The notes under the pieces: generated by a model
What the model saw: the letters and a program-made list of their open reading frames with translations, nothing else
Database searches by the model: none
What the model was told of the DNA's origin: nothing
Position numbers and translations under genes: made by a program
In this document: positions 5,777-12,326 of the stretch, piece after piece
Layout of the letters: each line of letters opens with the position of its first letter
How positions within the stretch are numbered: position 1 is the stretch's first letter
Origin: Oscillospiraceae bacterium
GTDB lineage: Bacteria > Bacillota > Clostridia > Oscillospirales > Oscillospiraceae
DNA: 18,188 nt
Direction of reading: 5' to 3'
Assembly (NCBI GenBank): GCA_902767395.1
Contig: CACXHI010000113.1
Span: forward strand, 1 to 18,188

Positions 5777-7506
5777 AGGGCCCCACCTCCCGTCTGGGAG
5801 AGATAGATTTCCCGATAGACCGGGCAGGTCTTCAGCAGCTCGGCGTGGGTTCCCGCGCCCACGAGCGCCCCGTCGGACAGGACGAAAATCCGGTCGCAGT
5901 GCATGGCGGAGACGACGCGCTGGGTAATCACAATGCGGGTTCTGCCCGCCAGCTTTTGGTTGAGCGCCTTGCGCACCCTGGCTTCCGTGAGAAAGTCCAG
6001 TGCGGAGAAGGAGTCGTCGAAGAGGTAGATCGGCGCGTCCTTGAGAATGGCGCGGGCAATGGCGATTCGCTGCTTCTGCCCGCCCGAGACGTTGGTCGCC
6101 GCCTGCTCCAGCTTAAAGTCCAGCCCCTCGGGCTTTTCCCGCAGGAAGTCGGCAATCTGGGCCAGCTCCAGCGCGTCCCAAAGCTCCGCGTCCGTCGCGT
6201 CCGGCTTGCCCATGCGGAGGTTTTCCGCCACGGTTCCGGCATAGAGCATGGGCCGCTGTAGGGTGCAGCTCACATTGTTGCGCACGTCCTTGTACGCCAG
6301 CGCCGCCGCGTCCTGCCCGTCGAAACGAAGCGTCCCCTCGGTGGGAGCGCGGAAGGCCAGCAGCAACTCCGCCAGTGTGGTCTTGCCGGAGCCGGTGCCG
6401 CCAATGACGGAAACCCACTCTCCCGCAGCGACGTGCAGATTCAGGTCGGTCAGCGCCGGGTTGGGACTGTTGGGATAGGTATAGCCCACATGCTCCAAGT
6501 CGATCTGTCCGGAGAAGCGCAGGCCCTGTGCGGGACGATCCTCCTCCAAGCCCTGCGACTGGGTGATCTGGCTCAGCCGCTTGGCGGCGACCCGCGCATG
6601 GGGCAGGGCAACAATGGCAAAGGAGACGGAGACTATGGCGCCGAGGATGATGGCAATGTACTGCACCATGGCGAACACGTCGCCCGGTGTGAGACCGCTT
6701 CCCCGCTCCATGCGGACGCCGCCCAGATAGACGATCAGCACCGCCGCCAGATTCAGCACGAAGGCCGCCAGCGGGTCGATAATGGACATGTGGACGTTGG
6801 CGCGGATCATATTGTCCGCCATGACACGGGTAGCATCGGTGACACGCGCGTGGGCCAGAGCTTCCCGGTCAAAGGCCCGGATGACGCGGACGCCGCGCAG
6901 GCGCTCACGGACGAGGTCGTTCTGCCGGTCGCAGTATTCGTCGGACACGTCCCAGAGATGGGCGATCTTCTTGCTCATCCACAGCATCACGCCCAGCAGC
7001 AGGGGCACGGCACAGAGAATCACCAGCGAGAGCTGGAAGTCCTTGCGCATACAGAGAACGACGCCGCCGAGAAACATGAGCGGAATGATAATCATATTGC
7101 CGCAGAGCATGGAGACGACCCAATTGAGCGTCCCCACGTCGTGCGTCGAGCGGGTAACCAGATTCGAGGTTCCGATCCGGCCCACCTCGGCAAGCGTCAT
7201 GGTGTGAACCTTGCGGAACAGGGCGGAGCGCAGACTCCAGGTATAGCCGGAAATGGCGTGATAGACCACCCAATAGCCCCCCGCGACCGAGGCAAGACTG
7301 ATTAGACACGTCAGAAACATCCACCCGGCTGTGCGGAGGATATAACCGAAGGTGTCGCCCTCGGCCGCGCCGTAAACGCCCTTGTCCAGCACGTTGGACA
7401 TCAGCGTGGGCAGCAGCAGATCGCAGACTGCCGCAATCGCCATAAGAATCGTCGCCAGCGCGATTTTTCCCTTGTAGGGCTTGAGATAGGATAATAACGC
7501 ACGCAA
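5773..7506 (-). CDS. ABC exporter half-transporter, degenerate-site subunit
   Basis: A 577-residue half-transporter with the membrane domain at about 10-310 and ATPase domain at about 335-570. Walker A GGTGSGKTT (369-377) and signature VSGGQ (473-477) are intact. The Walker B is YLFDD, with Asp498 in place of the catalytic Glu, and the H-loop His is Gln (Q529 in VITQRVVS). These losses define the degenerate ATP site of a heterodimeric exporter. The intact SGGQ completes the canonical site of the partner encoded immediately downstream with a 4-bp overlap. The start is TTG at 7506 with GGAGG 8-9 nt upstream. No convincing promoter was seen in the 73-nt gap after rsgA, so co-transcription with rsgA is possible. 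Confidence 0.9.
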   Translation of the reverse strand: MRALLSYLKPYKGKIALATILMAIAAVCDLLLPTLMSNVLDKGVYGAAEGDTFGYILRTAGWMFLTCLISLASVAGGYWVVYHAISGYTWSLRSALFRKVHTMTLAEVGRIGTSNLVTRSTHDVGTLNWVVSMLCGNMIIIPLMFLGGVVLCMRKDFQLSLVILCAVPLLLGVMLWMSKKIAHLWDVSDEYCDRQNDLVRERLRGVRVIRAFDREALAHARVTDATRVMADNMIRANVHMSIIDPLAAFVLNLAAVLIVYLGGVRMERGSGLTPGDVFAMVQYIAIILGAIVSVSFAIVALPHARVAAKRLSQITQSQGLEEDRPAQGLRFSGQIDLEHVGYTYPNSPNPALTDLNLHVAAGEWVSVIGGTGSGKTTLAELLLAFRAPTEGTLRFDGQDAAALAYKDVRNNVSCTLQRPMLYAGTVAENLRMGKPDATDAELWDALELAQIADFLREKPEGLDFKLEQAATNVSGGQKQRIAIARAILKDAPIYLFDDSFSALDFLTEARVRKALNQKLAGRTRIVITQRVVSAMHCDRIFVLSDGALVGAGTHAELLKTCPVYREIYLSQTGGGAL

Positions 7507-7579
7507 AACAAATCCCTCCTTTCGGGATCAGAATCATGATTGCTTTGAGTGAAAAACGTTCTTGCAGACGGAAAGCTCC

Positions 7580-8623
7580 TTATCGGATTTCCGGGTTTCT
7601 GTGCTTCTTGGCTTTTGCAATCTCCTTGCTCCACGCCCGCTTGCGGCGGAGCAGCGCCTGCTTGGCGCTCAGCGCATCCGTGTGTCCCTCCGCCTCGGCT
7701 TGAAGCTTCCGATAGCGCGCCCAGCGCGCAGGGTCCAGCGTCCCGGCGGCAATGGCCGCCTGAATCGCGCAGCCGGGCTCGTTGGTATGCTTACAGTCCC
7801 GGAAGCGGCACTTGCCGAGGAACTGCTCCACATCCGAGAAGGCGTCCGTCAGCCCGTCGGTGCCCTCCGCCATGCCCAGCTCCCGCATCCCCGGTGTGTC
7901 GATCACCAGCACGCCGCTTGGCAGCCGCAGGAGCTGGCGGTGGGTGGTGGTGTGACGGCCCCTGCCGTCCTGTTGGCGGATGTCTCCGACCTGCATCAGT
8001 GCTTCCCCGGCCAGGGCGTTGACCAGACTGGATTTTCCCACGCCGGAGGAGCCCAGAAAGGCCACCGTTTTTCCCGGTTGGAGAAAGGGGGCGAGCCCGT
8101 CCAGCCCAACGCCCGTGCGGGCGCTGACCACGTGAACCTCCACGCCGACGGCGACCTGCTCCGCCTGCGTCCGACACGCCTGCTCGGCGCTCGCAAGGTC
8201 GGCCTTGGTCAGCAGCACCACCGGCGTCGCCCCGGACTGCCACGCCATGCTCAGATAGCGCTCCAGCCGCGCGGGGTTGAAGTTCTGGTTCAGAGATTGC
8301 AGGATGAACACATAGTCGAAGTTGGCGGCCACGGCCTGATCTCTGGGAATCGGACCCGGCTCCCGCCGGGAAAAGCAGCTGCGTCTGGGCAGTGTGGCGA
8401 GGATCTGGCTGTCCCCGTTGGCAACGTATTGAATCATCACATAATCCCCAACCGTGGGAAACAGCGCGTCCCCCCAGTGAAATTCCCTTGCCTTCAGCCG
8501 GGCGTAGGTCACGCCGTGCTCGCAGACAATCTCATACCGCTCCTTATGCTGGGCAGTAACTCTTGCCGGGATGCCCGGCAGATTTTGAAACGCCGGCACC
8601 ATGCCGTAATCGTTCAGATGCAC
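7580..8623 (-). CDS. rsgA: RsgA/YjeQ-type ribosome-associated GTPase
   Basis: A 347-residue circularly permuted GTPase of the family that checks late 30S ribosome assembly. An OB-fold-like N-terminal domain (about 18-95) precedes the permuted motifs G4 TKAD (139-142), G5 SAR (167-169), G1 GSSGVGKSS (191-199) and G3 DTPG (242-245). A zinc knuckle follows with C272, C277, H279 and C285. The C-terminus is unusually basic (RRKR, KAKKHR) and suits RNA binding. It is longer than typical housekeeping RsgA (about 290-300 residues) and carries an extra N-terminal segment. It resembles the second, longer RsgA-like type found in Firmicutes, so it may be a paralogue. The start is GTG at 8623 with GGAGGAG 7 nt upstream. 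A long structured leader lies upstream. Confidence 0.9.
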   Translation of the reverse strand: MHLNDYGMVPAFQNLPGIPARVTAQHKERYEIVCEHGVTYARLKAREFHWGDALFPTVGDYVMIQYVANGDSQILATLPRRSCFSRREPGPIPRDQAVAANFDYVFILQSLNQNFNPARLERYLSMAWQSGATPVVLLTKADLASAEQACRTQAEQVAVGVEVHVVSARTGVGLDGLAPFLQPGKTVAFLGSSGVGKSSLVNALAGEALMQVGDIRQQDGRGRHTTTHRQLLRLPSGVLVIDTPGMRELGMAEGTDGLTDAFSDVEQFLGKCRFRDCKHTNEPGCAIQAAIAAGTLDPARWARYRKLQAEAEGHTDALSAKQALLRRKRAWSKEIAKAKKHRNPEIR

Positions 8624-8733
8624 TTGATATCTCCTCCATTTTCAGTCTTAGGTCTCTCAGAATGCTTTTTCTTGTGATTTTTCTCATAGAACCATCATCC
8701 TTTCTCTTCCGCCGTCCAACTGAAAATGGGTAC

Positions 8734-8780
8734 AAAAAATCCGCAGCGAAGCAGCTCCCGTCCATGGCTGCATCCTGCGG
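8734..8780 (-). terminator. intrinsic terminator inside the rsgA leader (attenuator candidate)
   Basis: On the minus strand CCGCAG (8780-8775) pairs with CTGCGG (8746-8741), and inside it GCAGC (8771-8767) pairs with GCTGC (8755-8751). ATTTTTTG follows, with a T6 run at 8739-8734. It lies downstream of the rsgA promoter and upstream of the gene, so rsgA expression requires read-through. Confidence 0.65.
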
Positions 8781-8847
8781 TTGCCATATTCTCGAAAGAT
8801 CCTCAAGCACGGTACTCGGAATTCATCCGACCCGTTTCCATATTCAG

Positions 8848-8877
8848 TTAGATTGGAATCTCCTCACGAATTCTCAT
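8848..8877 (-). CDS. possible 9-codon leader peptide in the rsgA leader
   Basis: ATG at 8877 opens a 9-codon frame (MRIREEIPI) ending in TAA at 8850-8848. A good ribosome binding site, AAAGGAG (8893-8887), lies 9 nt upstream. An ATG-CGA-TGA start-stop overlaps it. If translated, ribosome position could influence the downstream hairpins. Coding cannot be proven at this length. Confidence 0.25.
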   Translation of the reverse strand: MRIREEIPI

Positions 8878-8924
8878 CGCATATTTCTCCTTTCCGACCC
8901 GCTTCTGCGGACACTCTGCGGGTG

Positions 8925-8953
8925 AGTATAGCACAAGAATTTCCGTTTGTCAA
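8925..8953 (-). promoter_or_regulatory. strong sigma-A promoter of the rsgA leader
   Basis: On the minus strand, TTGACA (8953-8948) is perfect and TATACT (8930-8925) matches 5 of 6, with 17 bp between. The predicted start is near 8917, leaving a 5' leader of about 295 nt before the rsgA GTG at 8623. Confidence 0.85.
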
Positions 8954-9022
8954 GCCTCTGTTTCCGATTTTTCCAAGCGGTTCATTCATTGGCGCTTCTT
9001 GAATTCTCTGCAAATCAAAGAA

Positions 9023-9042
9023 CCCCCGACCGAGGTCGGGGG
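9023..9042 (-). terminator. GC-rich hairpin upstream of the rsgA promoter
   Basis: CCCCCGAC (9023-9030) and GTCGGGGG (9035-9042) form an 8-bp stem with loop CGAG. On the minus strand TTCTTTGATTTG follows, so it can end minus-strand transcription coming from the HAD gene before the rsgA promoter. On the plus strand it lies 23 nt before the small ORF at 9066. Confidence 0.5.
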
Positions 9043-9065
9043 CCTTCGAGAAAAGAAGAGAAGAA

Positions 9066-9158
9066 ATGAAAAGTACAGCAATGGTTGCTATCGCTTACAC
9101 CCGTATCATAGCCTCCATTTATGAACAGCGTATGAATGGCTTGGAAACAAAAAATTAA
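9066..9158 (+). CDS. possible 30-codon small ORF, unknown function
   Basis: ATG at 9066 opens a 30-codon frame ending in TAA, starting MKSTAMVAIAYTRIIAS. A purine-rich AAGAGAAGAA stretch precedes it but there is no good anti-16S match. Codons are AT-rich at third positions, unlike neighbouring genes. It occupies most of the gap between two minus-strand hairpins. No plus-strand promoter is evident. It may be a genuine small protein or chance. Confidence 0.3.
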   Translation: MKSTAMVAIAYTRIIASIYEQRMNGLETKN

Positions 9159-9174
9159 CCTTTTGTAAACAAGA

Positions 9175-9190
9175 CCGCCTCTGCAGACGG
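9175..9190 (-). terminator. weak terminator after the HAD gene
   Basis: On the minus strand CCGTCT and AGGCGG pair (6 bp with one G-T wobble) around GCAG, followed by TCTTGTTTAC. It begins 14 nt past the HAD stop codon. On the plus strand the wobble becomes a mismatch, which supports minus-strand use. Confidence 0.4.
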
Positions 9191-9203
9191 GTTTTCACCC
9201 TGC

Positions 9204-10076
9204 TTACCGGGGTGCGCACAGTCGGTCGGGTTCCATGCGTTCCAGCGCCTCCACGACGCCCGCGATGCTGCCCTCGGCACAGGGACGGACGAGGGTGCAG
9301 CAGCCCAGCGCCTTGACCTCCTCGTTGCAGTCCGCCGGGGCAAAGGCCAGATCCGCTTCGAGCAGCATGGAGGCGTCGTTCATAGCGTCGCCCACGCAGA
9401 CCAGCGTGCTCCGGCCAAGCCGCCCGGCCAGCGCCCGCGCCGCCGCGCCCTTTCCGGCGCGGCGATCCTGAAGGTCGATGATCCGCATGGCGGCCCGATC
9501 CGCCCGCAGCTCCGGCCAGTCGCGCATGATCCGGACGCAGCAGTCTGAAAACCGGACGTCCTCCTCGGGCGTTCCGCTGTAAAACTGTCCCACGTCCAGA
9601 CTGCGAAATGTTCCGAACAGCGCCAGCTTGTGGTAGCGCTCCGGGGCTTCCGACAGGGCGACGGGCTTGCAGGCGACGCCCTGCGCCCTGTAAAACGCTT
9701 CACGCAAAGGGGATTGCCCGAGCAGATAGTGCGCGTCCACCCCCTGTACCTCCAAAAGCAGGTCGGGAAAATTCCGGGTCAGGTAAGCCAGCAGCTCCCG
9801 CCCGCCAGACATCCAGACCGCTCCGGAAAAGGTATTGTCCGCATAATCATAGGCCGCCGCCCCGTTGTAAAGAATGAGCGGGGCGTTGACGGGAATCCGC
9901 TCCTGACAGGGGCGAAACATCGGCGCGCTGCGCCCGGTTGCCACGGTAAAGCGCCCGCCCCGCTCCATAAAGCGTCGGATGGCGGTGAGGTTTGCCTCGG
10001 GAACGGTGCTGTCCGGCGCGGTGAGCGTCCGGTCGAAGTCGGAGACCAGAAGGACATCGGAAAAATCAGTCATCAT
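9204..10076 (-). CDS. Cof-type HAD-superfamily phosphatase
   Basis: A 290-residue cytoplasmic phosphohydrolase of the Cof/class IIB HAD group, which acts on sugar phosphates, nucleotides or cofactor precursors. Motif I is DFDRT with nucleophile D13 and acid/base D15. Motif II is ATGRS (46-50), motif III Lys is probably K209 in RRAGKG, and motif IV is GDAMNDASM with D230 and D234. The cap domain lies between motifs II and III. The ATG at 10076 is chosen because the promoter at 10101-10129 lies inside the longer frame that starts at 10166; an adjacent ATG at 10073 is an alternative. The gene is divergent from mraZ. Substrate cannot be assigned from sequence. Confidence 0.87.
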   Translation of the reverse strand: MMTDFSDVLLVSDFDRTLTAPDSTVPEANLTAIRRFMERGGRFTVATGRSAPMFRPCQERIPVNAPLILYNGAAAYDYADNTFSGAVWMSGGRELLAYLTRNFPDLLLEVQGVDAHYLLGQSPLREAFYRAQGVACKPVALSEAPERYHKLALFGTFRSLDVGQFYSGTPEEDVRFSDCCVRIMRDWPELRADRAAMRIIDLQDRRAGKGAAARALAGRLGRSTLVCVGDAMNDASMLLEADLAFAPADCNEEVKALGCCTLVRPCAEGSIAGVVEALERMEPDRLCAPR

Positions 10077-10100
10077 CGTGCGCTCTTTTCCTTTTTTCCT

Positions 10101-10129
10101 ATCATAGCCCCGTCTGAGCGGCTTGTCAA
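10101..10129 (-). promoter_or_regulatory. sigma-A promoter of the HAD phosphatase gene
   Basis: On the minus strand, TTGACA (10129-10124) is perfect and TATGAT (10106-10101) matches 5 of 6, with 17 bp spacing. The start is predicted near 10094, only about 18 nt before the ATG at 10076. Confidence 0.8.
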
Positions 10130-10183
10130 CGAAAAAACTGCGGACTTGCCCGAAAAAAAAGAACAAAAAAACAAAGAAAATGA

Positions 10184-10212
10184 TTGCAATTTCGTAACAT
10201 TGGGTTTATACT
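10184..10212 (+). promoter_or_regulatory. sigma-A promoter of the mraZ/dcw cluster
   Basis: TTGCAA (10184-10189) and TATACT (10207-10212) are 17 bp apart. An A-rich tract (about 10151-10180) directly upstream resembles an UP element. Transcription should start near 10219, at the first MraZ-type repeat. Confidence 0.75.
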
Positions 10213-10218
10213 ATGAGC

Positions 10219-10267
10219 AAAGTGGATGAAAGTGGATTGGTTTCCCACAAAATCCCATCCCATCCCA
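10219..10267 (+). promoter_or_regulatory. putative MraZ operator: 10-bp-phased repeats
   Basis: AAAGTGG occurs at 10219-10225 and 10229-10235, exactly 10 bp apart. Downstream, TGGGA on the minus strand occurs at 10267-10263, 10257-10253 and 10247-10243, again 10 bp apart, with one extra copy at 10262-10258. Published MraZ operators are direct repeats with 10-bp period (AAAGTG-type in Mycoplasma, TGGGN-N5 in E. coli). Position at and after the start site suits autorepression. Confidence 0.7.
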
Positions 10268-10289
10268 GTTTCAGGAGGAGGTGAGCAGG

Positions 10290-10709
10290 TTGTTTGGCAA
10301 GTACACCCACAATGTGGACCCCAAGGGGCGGTTGTTTGTTCCCGCCAAGCTCCGGGAGGAGCTGGGCGACGTTTTCTACGTGATGATCGGTCTGGAAAAC
10401 AGCCTGCTGGTCTTCCCCGAGGCCAAATGGGAAAAGGTCACGGAGAGCTTCAACTCCGTTCCCCTTTCCGACGCCGGCGCCCTGCGCTACATTCGGGCCA
10501 ACGTGGCAAAATGCGAGCCGGACAAGCAGGGCCGCTTCGTGATCCCGCCGATCCTGCGGCAGTACGCGCGGCTCAACGGCGACGTGACCTTCCTCGGGCA
10601 GGGGGATCACGCGGAGATCTGGGACGCTGCCGCTTACGAGGCCAAGGAGGCCGCCTTCCTCGGCGGGCCTGACAATCTGGCCGCTGCGCTGAAGGGGCTG
10701 GGACTGTGA
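10290..10709 (+). CDS. mraZ: transcriptional regulator MraZ
   Basis: A 139-residue DNA-binding protein made of two SpoVT/AbrB-like MraZ repeats, forming a ring-shaped oligomer that represses its own dcw promoter. The N-terminal repeat begins FGKYTHNVDPKGRLFVPAKL; the second has the parallel KQGRFVIPPIL (about residues 79-89). The TTG at 10290 is chosen because a near-perfect AGGAGGTGA (10276-10284) lies 5 nt upstream and the family starts right at this point. The in-frame GTG at 10281 sits inside that ribosome binding site. The gene overlaps rsmH by 4 bp and opens the cluster. Confidence 0.94.
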   Translation: MFGKYTHNVDPKGRLFVPAKLREELGDVFYVMIGLENSLLVFPEAKWEKVTESFNSVPLSDAGALRYIRANVAKCEPDKQGRFVIPPILRQYARLNGDVTFLGQGDHAEIWDAAAYEAKEAAFLGGPDNLAAALKGLGL

Positions 10710-11659
10710 CGGACTTTCATCATATCTCCGTTTTGTTGGAGGAATCCATCGAGGCGCTGCACATTCGGTCCGACGGAATCTATCTCGACGGCACGCTGGG
10801 CGGCGCGGGTCATTCCTCCGAGATTGCCCGACGGCTCACCACCGGGACGCTGATCGGCGTGGACCGGGACCCCAAGGCCCTGTCTGCCGCCCGCGAACGG
10901 CTTGCGCCGTGGATGGACCGGGTCAAGCTGGTACACTCCAATTTCCGGGAGCTGGACGCCATTCTGGACGGCTTGGGCATCCCCGCTGTGGACGGCATTC
11001 TGCTCGATTTGGGCGTCTCCTCTCCACAGCTCGACGAGGCCGCACGCGGCTTCAGCTATATGGCGGACGCGCCGTTGGATATGCGGATGGACCCCTCCGA
11101 CCCGCTGACCGCCTATGAAATTGTCAATTTCTGGCCGCAGGAGGAGCTGCGCCGCATTCTCTTCGCCTATGGCGAGGAGCGCTACGCGCCCCTGATTGCC
11201 GCCGCCATCGTTCGTCGGCGCGAGTCGGCCCCCATCGCCACCACGCTGGAGCTGGTGGAGGTCATCCGCTCCGCCATGCCGCAGAAGGCCCTGCGGGAGA
11301 AACAGCACCCCGCGAAGCGCAGCTTTCAGGCGAGTCGCATCGCCGTCAACGACGAGCTCGGCGCTGTGGACGGGGTGATGGGCCGCGCCATTGACCGGCT
11401 GCGTCCCGGCGGAAGACTGGCGGTCATCACCTTCCACTCTCTGGAAGACCGCATCGTAAAAAACGCAATGGCGCAGGCCGCCCGCGGCTGCACCTGCCCG
11501 CCGGAATTCCCGGTCTGCGTGTGCGGGAAAAAGCCGACCCTTCGCCTGATCAGCCGCAAGCCCATCACCGCCGGTGCGGCGGAACTGGAAGAAAACCCCC
11601 GCTCCCGCAGCGCAAAGCTGCGCGTGGGCGAAAAGCTGTCATATCCCATCCAACGATGA
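10706..11659 (+). CDS. rsmH: 16S rRNA (cytosine-1402 N4)-methyltransferase RsmH
   Basis: A 317-residue S-adenosylmethionine-dependent enzyme that N4-methylates C1402 in the 30S decoding centre. The SAM site is seen as LDGTLGGAGHS (27-37) and GVDRDP (51-56), followed by DGILLDLGVSSPQLD (96-110). KRSFQASRIAVNDEL and RLAVITFHSLEDRIVK are typical later family segments. The start is GTG at 10706, overlapping the mraZ stop by 4 bp, so translation is probably coupled. A cysteine-rich segment near the C-terminus (CTCPPEFPVCVCGKK) is common in this family. Confidence 0.96.
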   Translation: MTDFHHISVLLEESIEALHIRSDGIYLDGTLGGAGHSSEIARRLTTGTLIGVDRDPKALSAARERLAPWMDRVKLVHSNFRELDAILDGLGIPAVDGILLDLGVSSPQLDEAARGFSYMADAPLDMRMDPSDPLTAYEIVNFWPQEELRRILFAYGEERYAPLIAAAIVRRRESAPIATTLELVEVIRSAMPQKALREKQHPAKRSFQASRIAVNDELGAVDGVMGRAIDRLRPGGRLAVITFHSLEDRIVKNAMAQAARGCTCPPEFPVCVCGKKPTLRLISRKPITAGAAELEENPRSRSAKLRVGEKLSYPIQR

Positions 11660-11683
11660 TTCTATGAACCGAGGTGAATGAAC

Positions 11684-12196
11684 GTGCCAGACGATTACAA
11701 GCCCTACAATTACAACGGCAGCGAGGCCTATGAGCTGCTCGGTACGGCCGTCCCGAAGCCGCGTCCGGCGCCGCTTCCCGAGGAGAAGCCCAGCCATCAA
11801 CCGAAATACGCACCGAAGGCCAAGCCCGCTTTCGCACCGCTGGCCGTGATCGGTCTGGTCGTGGTCATGCTTCTGCTGATGCTGGTGGTTCACAGCTACG
11901 TACAGCTCTATGAGGCCACCACGCAGGTCGGAGCGCTGGAGCAAACGCTCGCCACAGCGCAGGCCAACACCGCAAAGCTCCGCTCCACCTACGAAAGCCG
12001 CATTGATCTTGCGAAAATCGAAGCCAGAGCCAGAGAGCTGGGCATGGGACAGCCCACGGCACGGCAGACGATTTATCTCAACGTCGCCGGGGCCGACAGC
12101 ACCGAGGTCATTCAGGTAGACGGCAGAAGCTACGCGCAGAAGGCCATCGACGCGATTATTCAGGGCGTCGAGGGTGTGCTGGAATATTTCCGCTGA
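11684..12196 (+). CDS. ftsL: cell division protein FtsL-like
   Basis: A 170-residue bitopic membrane protein of the septal division machinery. It has a long Pro/Lys-rich cytoplasmic N-terminus (about 1-48), one transmembrane helix (about 50-70), an extracytoplasmic coiled coil (about 71-110), and the FtsL/DivIC-type segment IEARARELGMGQPTARQTIYL. It normally forms a complex with DivIC (FtsB) and DivIB (FtsQ). The GTG at 11684 is preferred because GAGGTGA (11671-11677) lies 6 nt upstream; the ATG at 11678 abuts that site with no spacing. Assignment rests on topology and position between rsmH and the PBP gene. The N-terminal tail is longer than in many FtsL proteins. Confidence 0.85.
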   Translation: MPDDYKPYNYNGSEAYELLGTAVPKPRPAPLPEEKPSHQPKYAPKAKPAFAPLAVIGLVVVMLLLMLVVHSYVQLYEATTQVGALEQTLATAQANTAKLRSTYESRIDLAKIEARARELGMGQPTARQTIYLNVAGADSTEVIQVDGRSYAQKAIDAIIQGVEGVLEYFR

Positions 12197-12215
12197 GCGC
12201 GCCATATACCAAAAC

Positions 12216-12247
12216 AAAAGGGGCGCACACCCGGTGCCGCCCCTTTT
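12216..12247 (+). terminator. intrinsic terminator between ftsL and the PBP gene
   Basis: AAAAGGGGCG (12216-12225) and CGCCCCTTTT (12238-12247) form a 10-bp perfect stem with further pairing possible in the loop (CAC with GTG). The 3' arm provides the T-run. It is 19 nt past the ftsL stop, in the middle of the dcw cluster, so it is either a partial attenuator or a real operon break. Confidence 0.65.
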
Positions 12248-12256
12248 CCTGCACAA

Positions 12257-12304
12257 GACGCTCCCCCGCAGCACAGCCATCGTGTTCTGTCTGCCGGAAG
12301 CGTC
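12257..12304. repeat. second long imperfect hairpin before the PBP gene
   Basis: GACGCT (12257-12262) pairs with AGCGTC (12299-12304), with CC/GG extension after one mismatch. GCAG with CTGC and ACAG with CTGT continue inward, leaving a 10-nt loop. No T-run follows. It could be an mRNA processing or stabilising structure at the 5' end of the PBP transcript, or an operator. Confidence 0.5.
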
Positions 12305-12326
12305 CTGACCTGTGAGGTGAAACGAA

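Larger units (their letters stand above)
8734..8917 (-). ncRNA. structured 5' leader or stand-alone RNA upstream of rsgA
   Basis: Transcription should begin near 8917. About 185 nt later the RNA reaches an intrinsic terminator (8780-8734), still 110 nt before rsgA. Predicted local hairpins by eye: TTCCA (8858-8854) with TGGAA (8840-8836); ACGG/CCGT with TCGGA/TCCGA (8835-8809); and CTTGAG with TTCGAG (about 8807-8791, two wobbles). A long-range alternative pairs 8910-8901 (CCGCAG, AAGC) with 8752-8741 (GCTT, CG bulge, CTGCGG), which would capture the terminator's 3' arm. It fits no riboswitch or T-box class I can recognise. I infer a transcription attenuator or a small RNA. Confidence 0.5.

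Noticed and set aside
8771..8790. TGGCAACCGC in the rsgA leader resembling the T-box sequence UGGNACCGCG just before a terminator
   Set aside because: There is one extra base in the motif, no recognisable stem I specifier architecture, and the gene is not a tRNA synthetase, amino-acid biosynthesis or transport gene.
8544..8810. Minus-strand ORF of 88 codons from GTG at 8810, or 47 codons from ATG at 8687, overlapping the start of rsgA
   Set aside because: It overlaps rsgA by 80 bases out of frame, lacks coding-type third-position bias in the leader part, and spans the terminator hairpin. The ATG at 8687 has only a distant ribosome binding site. Treated as a shadow of the leader RNA.
9204..10166. 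Longer start of the HAD phosphatase at 10166
   Set aside because: The extra 30 codons contain the -35 and -10 promoter elements and a low-complexity Phe run; the family begins at the ATG at 10076.
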